A DNA stretch of 41,384 bases, taken from positions 1 to 41,384 of the forward strand of contig CAVVNF010000022.1 of assembly GCA_963749535.1 (NCBI GenBank), in the 5' to 3' direction. The notes under the pieces are model-generated. The model searched no databases. It saw nothing but the letters and a program-made list of their open reading frames with translations, and had not been told where the DNA came from. The position numbers and the translations under genes were made by a program. The stretch comes from Chersky-299 sp963749535. GTDB taxonomy: Bacteria > Actinomycetota > Thermoleophilia > RBG-16-64-13. Shown here piece after piece: positions 22,705 through 32,463 of the stretch. The first letter of the stretch is position 1. Each line of letters begins with the position of its first letter.

Positions 22705-23418
22705 CTACCGGGCCTCCTCCGACGGAAGGACCTCTCCCGGTTGCACCAGCCCCAGTTCGTACGCGAGCATCACCAGCTGACCGCGGTCGCGGGCGCCTAG
22801 CTTGGCAAGGATGCGGCTCACGTGCGTCTTGGCCGTGAGCGGGCTGACCACGAGACGCCGGGCGATCTCCTCGTTGGAAAGGCCACGGGCCACCAGGGCC
22901 ATCACCTCGCGCTCCCGCTCCGTGAGTACGTCCAGGCCGGCCGACGATTGTGGCCGGTAGCGGGGACGGCTGGCGTAGTCTGCGATCAGGCGCCGCGTCA
23001 CGCTCGGAGACAAAAGGGCATCTCCGGCGGCGGCCACGCGCACCGCCCGCACCAACTCATCCGGTTCGGCATCCTTGAGCAGGAACCCGCTCGCACCGGC
23101 CTGCAACGCCTCGAACAGGTAGTCGTCGATATCGAAGGTCGTGAGGATCACCACTCGCACCCCAGCAAGATCTTCGTCTGCGGAGATGCGACGGGTCGCT
23201 TCCAACCCATCCATGCCGTGCATGCGGATGTCCATGAGCACCACGTCCGCCGTCAGTTCGCGGGCGAGACGCACCGCCTGCTCCCCGTCCGTCGCCTCGC
23301 CCACCACCTCGATGTCGGGGACGGTGGAGAGCAGCATCTTCAGCCCGGCACGCACGAGGGGCTGGTCGTCGGCGAGGAGGACCCGGATGGGGGTGCCATC
23401 TGTCTGGAGGGCGCTCAT
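22705..23418 (-). CDS. NarL/FixJ-family response regulator
   Basis: The 237-residue product has a receiver domain (acidic pair in LLADDQPLVRAGL, phosphorylated Asp in DVVLMDIRMHGMDG, conserved Thr in VVILTTFD, Lys in GFLLKDAEPDEL) and a C-terminal LuxR-type helix-turn-helix (LTEREREVMALVARGLSNEE, then VSPLTAKTHVSRILAKLG). It binds DNA as a dimer after phosphorylation by the histidine kinase encoded just upstream, whose stop overlaps its ATG (ATGA). The closest candidate target is the LolA-like/ABC operon immediately downstream, a common arrangement for DesKR/LiaRS-type pairs. Confidence 0.93.
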   Translation of the reverse strand: MSALQTDGTPIRVLLADDQPLVRAGLKMLLSTVPDIEVVGEATDGEQAVRLARELTADVVLMDIRMHGMDGLEATRRISADEDLAGVRVVILTTFDIDDYLFEALQAGASGFLLKDAEPDELVRAVRVAAAGDALLSPSVTRRLIADYASRPRYRPQSSAGLDVLTEREREVMALVARGLSNEEIARRLVVSPLTAKTHVSRILAKLGARDRGQLVMLAYELGLVQPGEVLPSEEAR

Positions 23419-24585
23419 CCGGCCACCGCCGTCAACGGAAGCACGGCCTTCACCAGGAAACCGCCTCTGGCTTGAGGCCCTGCCTCCAAGGAGCCGCCCA
23501 CGGACGCGGCCCGCTCGCGCATCCCCGTGATGCCGTAGCCTTTCCCGTGCTCGCTGCCCGGAGCGGGACCCCGTCCGTCATCGGCCACGACGATGAGCAT
23601 GGTGGCCTCGTCCTGGCGGACGGTCACGTCGGCATGCCCGGCACCGGAATGGCGGAGCACGTTGGTAAGAGCTTCCTGCAGGATCCGATATGCCACATTC
23701 CCCACCTCCGTCGGCAGCGGTCGACCGCCGCCTTCCTGACGCACCGATACCTCGATTCCACCCGCCCGCAAGACATTCGCAAGCTCGGTGACCTCGACAA
23801 GCCCGGGCGCCCTGGGGCCCTGGCCTGTCTGCCTCAGCACCCCTAGCGTCGCCCGCAGCTCGGCAAGCGCGGAGACGCTGGTGCCCCGGATCTGTTGAAG
23901 CGCTTCTCGCGCCCCTGCCGGGTCCGAATCGAGGACCGCGCTGGCTGCACTCGCCTGCAGCGATATCGACGCCAACGCGTGAGCCACCCCATCGTGGACG
24001 TCTCGTGCGATGCGGAGCCGCTCCTCGTCCACCCGCCGCTGTGCTTCTTCCTCCCGGGTGCGCTCGGCCTCGATGGCGCGCTGCTTGAACTGCTCCACGT
24101 ATGCCCTCCGGCTGGCCACCGCGTACCCCAGCGCAGTCGACCCGAAGTATCCACCCCAGATCGCGGGTGACGCCCTCCGCGTATCCGGCGCCGTAGGCGA
24201 ACACCAGGCGGATCACCAGGATGGAGGCCACCGAGACCGCCACGGCGGTGAGCGAGCTGCGCCGGTCGCCCCGCGCGCCGATCGTGTAGAGAGCAACGGC
24301 GATCGGAAGGACGGTGGGAGGCAGAGGCGTCGATAGCCCGAAGGCAAGTGCGGCAAAGATCAGCGTTCCAGCTAGGGCCGCATACGGCCGCACCCGCCGG
24401 GCGCACAACGGAAGCGCCACGAGCCCCACCAGGAGCGCCGGAAACAGAGTGGCCGAAAGTTGGCGCTCGTCGCGCAACCCACCGGCGATGCTCCCAGCTG
24501 CAAGTAGCACGGCGATCGCCAGCGCGATCGTGATATCGACCGCGAGCGGATGATCCGTCAAACTTTGGCGAAAATGCTTATACAC
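23415..24585 (-). CDS. DesK/NarX-type sensor histidine kinase, frameshifted
   Basis: The N-terminal part (from GTG 24585) has about five membrane helices (for example VDITIALAIAVLLAAG, ALLVGLVALPLCARR, ALAGTLIFAALAFGL). The C-terminal part has the HisKA_3 box RLRIARDVHDGVAHALASIS with the phosphorylated His, and an ATP-binding domain with ILQEALTNVLRHSGA and VVADDGRGPAPG. The two halves lie in different frames; shifting one base near 24155 restores GYAVASRRAYVEQFKQRA, a normal linker. The intact protein would have about 390 residues. Because the partner regulator is intact, a sequence error is more likely than loss. The kinase diverges from the dioxygenase gene at 24698. Confidence 0.85.
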
Positions 24586-24697
24586 TGCCTTGCGAATGGT
24601 AGCCCGGTTTGGCTGCCGGCGTCGATACGCGCCCAGGACGCACTTCCCCTGCTCCTGGAGGATGAGATGCCCGCCGTCTTGGGTATACGAGAAAGAC

Positions 24698-25489
24698 ATG
24701 GACCGGCTACTGCCCACGATCTTCTTGTCTCACGGCGCCCCCACGACTCCCCTGGAGGACATCCCCGCCAGAAGGTTCTGGCAGGAACTCGGCGGGACCT
24801 ACCAGGACGTGGCCGCGGTGCTGTGCATATCCGCGCATTGGGAGACGACGCGACCCACGGTCGGCGGCACCGGCAGACCGGACACGATCCACGATTTCTA
24901 CGGTTTTCCCCCTGAGCTCTACCGGCTGGATTACCCGGCCCTGGGAGCACCTGAGCTGGCCCGCACGATCGTTCAAAAGCTGGCAGACGCCGGCCTCCCC
25001 TGCGACCTGGACGGGACGCGAGGCTTGGACCACGGAGCGTGGGTCCCCCTCCTTTCCATGTTCCCGGGAGCGCACATCCCGGTGGTGCAATTGTCCATCC
25101 AGCACCATCTCGATCCGGCCATGCATTTCGCGGTCGGACGGGCCATCGCCGATCTGCGCCATGAGAACGTGTTGGTCATCGGCAGCGGCGGAGCCGTGCA
25201 TCCTCTCGGATATGCCCCTCTTGGCCCGGGAGCGGTGACCGACCGGTGGGCAAGCGAGTTCTTCGACTGGCTCGACGGCGTGGTGGTGCGAGGAGACGCC
25301 GAAAGTCTGGTCGATTATCGAGTGCTTGCTCCTTACCCGGAGCGGGCCCACCCCCGGCCCGACCACTACGTGCCTCTGCTGGCGGCACTGGGCGCGGCGG
25401 GCGGCGGAGCTCGGGGCAGACGGCTTCACCAAAGCTGGTATTGGGGCGACATGAGTATGGCCGCCTACGAGTTTGGGTATGAGTCCTAG
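24698..25489 (+). CDS. DODA-type extradiol dioxygenase
   Basis: The 263-residue product belongs to the class III extradiol dioxygenase family (LigB/DODA, E. coli YgiD). Iron-binding His residues are visible in IFLSHGAPTTPLED near residue 12 and in ISAHWETTRP; a third conserved His is in GLDHGAWVPL, and GSGGAVHPLG corresponds to the later conserved loop. The C-terminal SMAAYEFG is characteristic. Such enzymes open catechol-type rings with non-haem Fe(II); the natural substrate is unclear. The ATG at 24698 follows GAGAAAG. It is divergent from the kinase gene and followed by a DUF5996 fragment and a Rieske gene. Confidence 0.9.
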   Translation: MDRLLPTIFLSHGAPTTPLEDIPARRFWQELGGTYQDVAAVLCISAHWETTRPTVGGTGRPDTIHDFYGFPPELYRLDYPALGAPELARTIVQKLADAGLPCDLDGTRGLDHGAWVPLLSMFPGAHIPVVQLSIQHHLDPAMHFAVGRAIADLRHENVLVIGSGGAVHPLGYAPLGPGAVTDRWASEFFDWLDGVVVRGDAESLVDYRVLAPYPERAHPRPDHYVPLLAALGAAGGGARGRRLHQSWYWGDMSMAAYEFGYES

Positions 25490-25571
25490 CGCACGAACCG
25501 AGGCTTCAAGAGCCGCTGCCGCAACCGAAGGCTGACCCCGGATTCGACCGCGACCGAAGGGAGGGCGACGG

Positions 25572-25751
25572 ATGACCACAAGCAAACCGGCGGAATGGCC
25601 GGCTCTGCCATACGAGGAGTGGGCAGAGACCAAGAAGACCCTCCATATGTACGCCCAGATCCTCGGCAAGACGCGATTGGCGATGGCTCCGGGTGAACGC
25701 CGCATTGGCGAATGTCTTCGAGGAATGGCGCTCGCGACGCCGAGGCCTTGA
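25572..25751 (+). pseudogene. Truncated DUF5996 gene
   Basis: The first 39 residues (EWPALPYEEWAETKKTLHMY, then AQILGKTRLAMAP) match the N-terminus of DUF5996 proteins, which normally have about 300 residues. After AMAP the expected NHWWHV segment is missing and the frame ends after 20 unrelated residues. Another frame continues with ANVFEEWRSRRRGLDG, perhaps the end of this or another gene. A large internal deletion is the simplest reading. Confidence 0.6.
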
Positions 25752-25811
25752 CGGGAGCGACGAGCTAACGCGCATCCAAAACGCACATCCAAGAGAGAAG
25801 GAGCGCCAGAC

Positions 25812-26186
25812 ATGGACGAGTACATGCAGTTGACAACCACGGAAGGTCTCGAACCCGGCGGCCTCAAGGGAGCCTCCATCGAGGACCACGAGATGCTGGT
25901 CGCCCGTGTCGGAGACGAGTACTTCGTCACCGACGCCAGATGCCCGCACATGCACGGCTATCTCCTGGACGGGAAGCTCGAAGGCACGATCATTACCTGT
26001 CCGCGCCATCACTCGCAGTTCGACCTCCGCGACGGACACGTGGTGCGGTGGACGGATTGGGAAGGGACCAAGCTCGGCGTCGGAAAGCTGCTCAGACATC
26101 CGCGGCCTTTGCGCGCCTATGCAGCGAGAGTCGAGGCTGATAGCATCTTGGTGGGCCCCGAAAAGACACCCCCTGCCGCGGTATGA
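25812..26186 (+). CDS. Rieske [2Fe-2S] ferredoxin-like protein
   Basis: The 124-residue soluble protein has both Rieske boxes: C-P-H-M-H-G near residues 43-48 and C-P-R-H-H-S-Q-F near 62-69, which bind a 2Fe-2S cluster through two Cys and two His. The size fits a free Rieske ferredoxin rather than a dioxygenase subunit or bc1 subunit. AGAAGGAGCG lies just upstream of the ATG. It may supply electrons to an oxygenase; the neighbouring DODA-type gene needs none, so the partner is unknown. Confidence 0.9.
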   Translation: MDEYMQLTTTEGLEPGGLKGASIEDHEMLVARVGDEYFVTDARCPHMHGYLLDGKLEGTIITCPRHHSQFDLRDGHVVRWTDWEGTKLGVGKLLRHPRPLRAYAARVEADSILVGPEKTPPAAV

Positions 26187-26389
26187 CGGTATGATCTCTC
26201 GTCGTAGGCGACCCTCCGAGAGGTGGGGCAAGAAGCCACCGGGGTCGCTGCTTTGGGCGGGGACACGATAGTGCCGGGCTTTCTTACGTCAGCCTTATGC
26301 CGAGGCTGTTATGTTGCGGCAGGCGAAGCCGTAGGGAGCTTTGCTGAGCCCAATGGGGGAGACATTCGTATGGACGGGAGATGGGGGGT

Positions 26390-27898
26390 ATGAGCGGCTC
26401 TAAGAAGCGGCATGTCGGACGGTATGTAGTCCTTGGGTTCATAATCGTTCTCATCATCGCGGGCTTCTTTACCTACCGTGCCCTCCACAAGACTTCTGCC
26501 GGCGCCGTCACCTACACGACGCAAGCCGCCCAGACAGCTGACCATCACCTCCTCGGTATCGGGAACGGGCAACATCTCGCTCAGCAGCAGCGCTTCCGTG
26601 AATCCCATCCATCACTGGCACGGTCAGCAACCTCCAGGTAAAGCTGTCGGAGACACGGTGACAAAGGGTGAAACACTCTTCACCGTGGTCAACCCACAGC
26701 TCGATCTCGACGTAGCCAACGCCACCAACTCGTACAACCAGGCGGTGGATGGCGTACAGAAGGCCCAGCTCTCCGTTCTTGCAAGCGCAACAGGCTCTTA
26801 GACCAGCTCGAGACGCAAAAGGCGGCTGAGTCGAGCGCGTCGGCTTCGCAAATGGCCTCCTCCGTGGAGCTCTCGGCGGCGGACTTTACAGGCACGACCG
26901 AACCACCCACTACTTTGTCGCCCACGACCACATCCACGACCGAGACTTCATCGACGAGCTCTACCGAGCCACCGTCGACTTCCACAAGCTCGACCCAGGC
27001 GCCCACGTCTACCACCTCCACCACCGTCCCCCGTACCACTACCACGACTCGGGGTAGTGGTACCTCCATCACGCAGCCCTCGACGACGACCACCACCATC
27101 TCGGCCCTTCAGATAGAGGTGGCGCAGCAGCAGGTGACGAGCGCCCAGCTCTCCGTGACCGCCGCCCAGGCCCAGGTGACTTCGGCCAAACTGGCTCTCC
27201 AGCAGGCCCAGGACACCGCTGCCGAGCGGACTGTCACCGCGCCCATCGATGGCGTCGTAACCACTTTGAACGTAGAGAACGGCGACAGCCTGGGGAGCAC
27301 GGGCGGGGGGGCCAGCAGTTCAGGCACGGGGTCGAGCAGCTCCAGTAGCGCTTCGCTCGTCATCACCAACGTGAACAGCATCGAGGCGGTCATAGCGCTG
27401 GCTGAGACCGACGTACCCAACGTCAAGGTAGGGCAACAGGCGGTCATCACCTTCAACGCCCTACCCAACCTGACGCTTGCCGGCAAGGTCGCAACTGTCG
27501 ACACTCAGGGTACGAACAGTCAAGGGGTGGTCACCTACAACGCGACGATCGTCCCAGACACCACCGACCCGAGCGTCAAGGGCGGCATGTCGGTCACCGT
27601 GAACATCATCACTCAGGTGGCAAGCGACGCCCTGGTGGTCCCGAACGCCGCGGTCAAGACCCAAACCGGCGGCGGTGACTACGTGCAGGTCCTGAAAAAC
27701 GGCCAGCCGACGGATGTCACGGTCACGGTAGGCATTGCCAACGACACCTACACCCAGATCACCAGCGGGCTTACGGTGGGTCAGGAAGTCGTTACCGCGA
27801 CGATCACCCCGTCGGCAGGAGGGACCACCACCACGATCCGCCGGGGCGGCGCCGGGTTCGGCCTTGGCGGCGGCGGCGGGTTCATTCCCGGCGGATGA
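26390..27898 (+). CDS. MacA/HlyD-type membrane fusion protein, several frameshifts
   Basis: The N-terminus has a membrane anchor (YVVLGFIIVLIIAGFFTYRA). Later segments show the lipoyl half-motif (GDTVTKGETLFTVVNPQLDL), the coiled-coil hairpin (VAQQQVTSAQLSVTAAQAQV), the second lipoyl half TVTAPIDGVVTTLNVENGD, and the beta-barrel part VPNVKVGQQAVITFNAL. The pieces lie in different frames; breaks are near 26525, 26600-26640 and 26790-26850. A Thr/Ser/Pro-rich stretch of about 70 residues (26880-27110) interrupts the hairpin, and another Ser/Gly-rich insert follows the second lipoyl half. It is the first gene of the MacAB-like export operon and would link the permease to the cell envelope. Confidence 0.8.
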
Positions 27899-27953
27899 GA
27901 TGACGGCCAGATATCAGCAAGACTGCTCCGATACACGAGGGATGCGGAGCTAA

Positions 27954-28743
27954 ATGGACGCCCAGTCCTGCATGATCGACTGCCGGGACCTGGTAAAGGT
28001 CTACGACTCCACCCAGACCGCAACGGTCGCGCTGGCCGGCAGTGAACCTGTGCATTTCCACGGGTGACTACCTGGCGATCATGGGTCCGTCGGGCTCGGG
28101 AAAATCGACACTGATGCATCTACTCGGGGCGCTTGATACCCCGACCAGCGGCGAGTATTTCTTCGAGGGCAAGGACGTGTCCCAACTGGATGACGATGAG
28201 CTCGCCGACATCCGACGGAACCGAATCGGCTTCGTGTTCCAGTCCTTCAACCTGCTTCCTCGGGCCACGGTGATGCGCAACGTGGTGCTCCCGCTCGTCT
28301 ATTCGGGTGTGGCGCGCGGGGAGCGCGAAAGCCGGGCCGCCGAGGCGCTGCGCATGGCCGGGCTGGAGGAAACGCACTGGACGCATCTTTCCAACCAGCT
28401 ATCCGGCGGCCAGATCCAGCGAGTAGCCATCGCGCGGGCGCTCATCAACGATCCCGCACTCATCCTTGCCGACGAGCCTACCGGCAACCTGGACACCAAG
28501 ACGGGAGAGATCATCCTCGAGACGTTCGCCCAGCTGCACAGGAGCGGGCACACGATTGTCCTCATCACCCATGAGGCGACCGTTGCCGAGCACGCCCAAA
28601 GGGTTATCAGGCTCCAGGACGGCCTCATCGTGAGCGACACGTCGGAGGCCGGCGACGGCGCTCGCGCCCCGATAGTCGAGACACTGGTGAGTCCCCCCTC
28701 GGCCGACGAAGAGACGCTCGTTCCCGCGGGGGAGGCGTCGTGA
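27954..28743 (+). CDS. MacB/LolD-type ABC ATP-binding protein, one frameshift
   Basis: The ATG at 27954 gives IDCRDLVKVYDSTQTATVAL; one extra base near 28041 shifts to the frame of the main body. That contains Walker A GPSGSGKST, the Q-loop FVFQSFNLLPRATV, the signature LSGGQIQRVAIARAL, Walker B LILADEPTGNLD and the switch His in VLITHEA. These features are typical of the LolCDE/MacAB ATPase class. The last 45 residues form an acidic tail. Its stop overlaps the GTG start of the permease gene (GTGA). Confidence 0.9.
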
Positions 28744-29973
28744 AACTCGGCGACGTATTCGAAGAGTCTTTCGTCTCGATTTCGAGCAACCTTGTCCGTT
28801 CCGGCCTCACGGTGCTCGGCATCGTCATCGGCATCGCTTCCGTGATCGCTCTCCTCGCCGTGGGTCAAGGCAGCACGAACTCGATCACCGCCAGCATCGA
28901 GTCCATCGGCGCCAACTTGCTCGTAGTGACGCCCGGTTTTCAGAGAACCGCCGGCCCGGTCAGCGCCGGCCGCGGCAGTGCCCGCACCCTCACTCTTACC
29001 GACGCCCAAGACATCACCACCTTGAACAACGTGACGGCGGTGGCCCCGGAGTTGGACGGCCGCTACCAGGTGGTGGCTACAGCGGGTAACACCAACGTCT
29101 CGGTGATCGGCACTACTTCGTCCTACACAGCCGTGCGCAACATAAAGGTCAGCGAAGGCAGCTTCGTGACCGACCAGGATGTCGCAGAACGCCACGCGAG
29201 TGGCAGTCCTCGGCCCCACCGCGGCCTCCGACCTTTTCGGCGACCCCACCAGCGGCGGGACAGACCCGCTCGGCCAGACCATCCGCATCAAAGGTCTTGA
29301 CTTCACCGTCGTCGGGGTGGACGTCGCCAAGGGGGGAACCAGCTTCAACGGGCCGGATGACACCATGTTCGTGCCGCTGACCTCGGCACAGCGCTACTTG
29401 GCCGGTCAGGCCTCCTATCTCTCGAGCGTCAACGTCGAGGCCACCACGCAGAACGCGATGACCCAACTGCAAACGGACATCACCAATCTGTTGCTTCAGA
29501 ACCACAAGATCACCGACCCTACAAAAGCGGACTTCAGCGTGATCAACCAGGCCGACCTGGCATCCACGGCCTCCTCCACCTCGCGGACCCTCACCCTGCT
29601 GCTGGCCGCCATCGCCGGTATCTCCCTGGTTGTGGGAGGCATCGGCATCATGAACATGATGCTGACCACCGTCACCGAGCGCACGCGAGAGATCGGACTG
29701 CGCAAGGCCATCGGGGCAAAGAGAGGAGACGTTACCCTGCAGTTCCTGGTGGAAGCGGTGGTGTTGACGCTCCTCAGTGGAGTGATCGGCGTTATCCTGG
29801 GCTGGTTGGTAGCCGTCGTTCTGACCAGATTCTCCAGTCTGCACGCAAGCGTGACCTGGCAGTCGATCGTACTGGCCTTTGGCGTCTCGGCCGTCATCGG
29901 TATCGTTTTTGGTTTCTACCCCGCTCGTCGAGCAGCGGGGCTCAATCCCATCGAAGCACTTCGTCATGAATAG
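28740..29973 (+). CDS. MacB-type ABC permease (FtsX domain), one frameshift
   Basis: The N-terminal part has the first membrane helix (SGLTVLGIVIGIASVIALLA) and the start of the large extracytoplasmic MacB_PCD domain (SIGANLLVVTPG). A frame change near 29190 joins it to VAVLGPTAASDLFGDP and the rest. The C-terminal FtsX domain has three helices, with LLLAAIAGISLVVGGIGIMN, the conserved TERTREIGLRKAIGA loop, and ALVGVIFGFYP-like end (SAVIGIVFGFYPARRAAGLN). The intact protein would have about 410 residues. It forms a complex with the fusion protein and ATPase for export of an unknown substrate. Confidence 0.88.
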
Positions 29974-29986
29974 AGAGGAATAACAC

Positions 29987-30543
29987 ATGAAACGCTGGTT
30001 AATCGCGGTCGTGATCATCGTGGTCGTCGCTGTTGGCGTCGGCGCCTTCTTTGGGGGGAAGGCCTCGGGCGGTGGCACACCGACGCCTGCGGCAGCCCTC
30101 AAGGTCCTCACCAATCTCACCGCTGCGCAGCGGCAGAGTCTGCTCGGCAGTGGCGGCGGGCTCGGCGGCGTGTTCGGCGGAGGCGGCCGGGGGACCGGCG
30201 CCGCGGGGCCGGCGGCACTGGAGCTAGCGGCGCTGGCGGCTTCACTACCGGCTCCATCGTGAGTTCCGACAGCAACAGCATCACCGTCAAGCTCAGCACC
30301 GGCAGCAGCAAGATCGTCCTCTATTCCCCTTCCACGGTGATCGCGGTGTCGAAGACGGGTTCCGCGTCCGACCTGACGACGGGACAAGACGTCACCGTCA
30401 CCGGCACCGCCAACTCGGATGGCAGCATCACCGCCACCAGGATCCAGGTGGGGACCCTGCCGAGACCGACCGGAACTGGTGGGAGTGCGCCTGGGACTGG
30501 CACCGGCGGCTCCGGAGCAGGCGCCACACCCAGCACGACTTGA
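29987..30543 (+). CDS. Exported DUF5666-like protein, one frameshift
   Basis: The N-terminus is a signal or anchor helix (RWLIAVVIIVVVAVGVGAFF), followed by TNLTAAQRQSLLGSGGG and a Gly-rich linker. After a frame change near 30200-30240 the protein continues with GSIVSSDSNSITVKLSTGSS and VIAVSKTGSASDLTTGQDV plus VTGTANSDGSITATRIQVG, the pattern of the DUF5666 OB-like beta domain. A Gly/Thr-rich tail ends it. GAGAGGAA lies 8 nt before the ATG. It is the last gene of the MacAB-like operon and may be its extracellular partner or cargo. Confidence 0.7.
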
Positions 30544-30624
30544 GCGGCGAGCCTAGCTGAGGTAATAACTCTCAAGAGAGGATTTTCCGCTCCGGTTGCA
30601 CGGTTCCACGGGCGGTCCCTGAAT

Positions 30625-30651
30625 CACCCGGCTCGCACCCCGAGCCGGGTG
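30625..30651 (+). terminator. Terminator hairpin of the MacAB-like operon
   Basis: An 11-bp perfect stem, CACCCGGCTCG (30625-30635) and CGAGCCGGGTG (30641-30651), with a 5-nt loop lies 80 nt after the last operon gene and is followed by AATTCTTC. It is a good intrinsic terminator candidate. Confidence 0.75.
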
Positions 30652-30719
30652 AATTCTTCACCGGGACCGGGGAGGCCGACCACGACCAGCCAACTCACTC
30701 TGGACACGAATGGGCAACC

Positions 30720-30752
30720 TTTACGAGCGGTTTACAAGACTCAGTCTAGTAT
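30720..30752 (+). promoter_or_regulatory. Direct-repeat promoter ahead of a possible small RNA
   Basis: Two 11-bp units, TTTACGAGCGG (30720-30730) and TTTACAAGACT (30731-30741), precede TAGTAT at 30747-30752. The first unit is 27 nt from the -10; the second is too close to fit the usual geometry, so the assignment is weaker than at other sites. No coding gene follows directly. Confidence 0.45.
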
Positions 30753-30758
30753 CAGTCC

Positions 30759-30852
30759 CGGATCCGGCAGCTGACCCTCCCGTCCAAGACTGTCTGCGGT
30801 CCCTCATCTCGCAGGGGCGTCCGAACCCTACATTCGGACGCCCCGCTTCTAT
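30759..30852 (+). ncRNA. Candidate small RNA ending in a strong hairpin
   Basis: From the predicted start near 30759 to the end of a perfect 12-bp hairpin (arms 30814-30825 and 30833-30844, loop CCCTACA) a transcript of about 90 nt is expected. It has no convincing reading frame. The sequence after the stem (GCTTCTATT) is only moderately T-rich. No known RNA family is recognised. Confidence 0.35.
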
Positions 30853-30944
30853 TCAAAGGACTCATGCGGGCGACCACCACCATGGCATCTTAGTGATCGT
30901 GTCGCGTGGGACCGCCAAGCGGCCTTTCAGTCCGAGTTTGGGCC

Positions 30945-30983
30945 AGCCGAAGCCTCCCAGGGGGCATTGGAGGGGCTTCGGCT
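30945..30983 (-). terminator. Hairpin downstream of the CHRD gene
   Basis: The arms AGCCGAAGCC (30945-30954) and GGCTTCGGCT (30974-30983) are complementary, extended inside by a few pairs. It lies about 190 nt past the CHRD stop and could end that transcript; it could equally serve plus-strand transcription, being followed by TTTGG there. Confidence 0.4.
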
Positions 30984-31047
30984 TTGGAGGGGCAGCGACA
31001 GTCGCAAGGAGGGCAAGTGGCTGCGCGCTACATGGGTATGTTCCCCA

Positions 31048-31080
31048 ACGTCGGTAAAGGCACGGTTACGAGCGGGTAAC
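31048..31080. repeat. Three-unit 11-bp direct repeat
   Basis: On the minus strand the units GTTACCCGCTC, GTAACCGTGCC and TTTACCGACGT abut; on the plus strand GTTACGAGCGG and GTAACAATCGG (31065-31086) can also be read. No -10 lies at 26-27 nt in either direction. It looks like the operators of region 1 but its target is unclear. Confidence 0.45.
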
Positions 31081-31173
31081 AATCGGGTCTCGACAGATTG
31101 CCGGGCAGGTGTTGAACCCTCGGCTCCTCGACGCGGGAGATTGAACTCGCCGGATGAGGCTTGTGCGCCCCCG

Positions 31174-31869
31174 CTACTTAAGCTCACCGCGTATCTCCCC
31201 CAGGATGTGAGCGCTCGTTCCCACGTTGAGGTAGATGGAGCCGGCTTTGACGAGAGCGACGAAGTCCGAGATGGTCTTGCCCTGGAGCGGTCCACGAAAT
31301 CGGAGGCGGTGAAGTTGCCTTGAATAAGTACTCCGCTAAAGAGGCCGGTTCTGGTGGGGCCGCCGTAGAGGGTGCGGATGGTGGCGCCCGTGGTGCCGGC
31401 TTTGCCTTCGTGCAAGCGGGCCACAGTGAGATCGGTGATCTTACCTACGCTAAGGACGTAGTGGACGGAGCTGCGGTCGGCGGCCACGGTAGGGTGAGCG
31501 TGCCGCCAGCGGAGGTGACAACAGCGGGGATCTCGCTCTGGCCGGAAAGTTGAGCGCTATAGGTCAAGGTGCCTGTGGCCGGGCTCTTCCCGGTTGAAGC
31601 AGTCGGAGAGGCGCTCGAGTTCGTGCTTGTGGTCGGCGCGGAGGCACCCTGATTCGCGGCCCCGGTGGTCGAGACGGTCGACCTCCCGGTGGTGGAGGTG
31701 GAGCTCGGCGGCTCTTGGTCCCGGGCAAGATGATCGCCCAGGTAAAGACCGCCGCAGCTACGACAACGACGGCAAAGGCTAAAGCCAAACGACGCCGTCC
31801 CGCTCGTTTTCGCCGGCCGCGATCATTGCGAGAACTAGGGGTAAGGTACCGTTGTGAGCCTGGCTTCAT
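31174..31869 (-). CDS. Membrane-anchored CHRD-domain protein, several frameshifts
   Basis: The N-terminus has a basic segment and a single helix (LALAFAVVVVAAAVFTWAII), followed by a Thr/Ser/Pro-rich linker. Then a CHRD domain follows: LTYSAQLSGQSEIPAVVTSA, SVHYVLSVGKITDLTVARLH, GPTRTGLFSGVLIQGNFTA and the family-typical end HILGEIRGELK. The parts lie in three frames (breaks near 31720, 31495 and 31296), and one of the breaks fits loss of a G in a G-run. CHRD domains are beta-sandwich modules found in exported proteins of bacteria and in chordin; the ligand is unknown. The intact protein would have about 230 residues and face outward. Confidence 0.75.
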
Positions 31870-32094
31870 GAGCCTTTCGGAGAAATCGAGAGAAGATCCA
31901 CTCTAAGGATTGGGTTCGGCGCGGCCCGCCCGGTTCCTTGCCCTTGACTGGCTTGAGGCGTAGCCCCGAGACGGGCGGGCTCAACCAACCGACTCTTCCC
32001 TCGCGGCTAATCTCAGGCTCTACCGAGCAGTCTCATCCACTCCGGCCTCCAATCAAATGGAGGCCAGGGAAAGAGGCTTCTCTGAGTCTCACAG
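31870..32094. other. Intergenic region with a small hairpin
   Basis: No gene is supported. A perfect 8-bp hairpin, GGCCTCCA (32044-32051) with TGGAGGCC (32058-32065), may end the winged-helix transcript coming from the right. The left part should hold the promoter of the CHRD gene. Confidence 0.4.
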
Positions 32095-32463
32095 TCAGCG
32101 GGCTCCACCAGCCCCGGCCGCCCGCAGGTGCCCCAGGGCGGGGGCCCGGCGACCCTGCTGGTGAGGGAGAGACACCGGGGTTTGTTGCAAAGGCTCGGCC
32201 AGCAGTCGCCGGGGTCTGTGCCTGAGCTCTTCGGCCTTCTGAAGGCCGACCTCGGTCAGCATAAGCTCGCCCTTGGCCGGCCAGACGATCAGGCCGGCAT
32301 CCACCAGGAATTCGAGGACCCGGTCGCCTTTCTCCTCACTGAGGTCTAGGAGCTCCAGGATATCGGCCGGAGGCACGCCGTTCTTGTCCCTCAGCTCTCC
32401 CAGCTCATAGGCGGCCTTGAGATAGTCCCGGTGGATGGACTCTAGCCGGAGGTTACGGTTCAC
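32095..32463 (-). CDS. Winged-helix DNA-binding protein
   Basis: The 122-residue product begins with a DtxR/MarR-like winged helix: SIHRDYLKAAYELGELRDKN, VPPADILELLDLSEEKGDRV, LEFLVDAGLIVWPAKGELML and TEVGLQKAEEL. The last 40 residues are Arg/Pro/Gln-rich and do not resemble a metal or dimer domain; they may be out of frame. The GTG start is supported by GAGGAG 6 nt upstream. It is a likely small transcription regulator or accessory protein; its ligand and target are unknown. Confidence 0.65.
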   Translation of the reverse strand: MNRNLRLESIHRDYLKAAYELGELRDKNGVPPADILELLDLSEEKGDRVLEFLVDAGLIVWPAKGELMLTEVGLQKAEELRHRPRRLLAEPLQQTPVSLPHQQGRRAPALGHLRAAGAGGAR

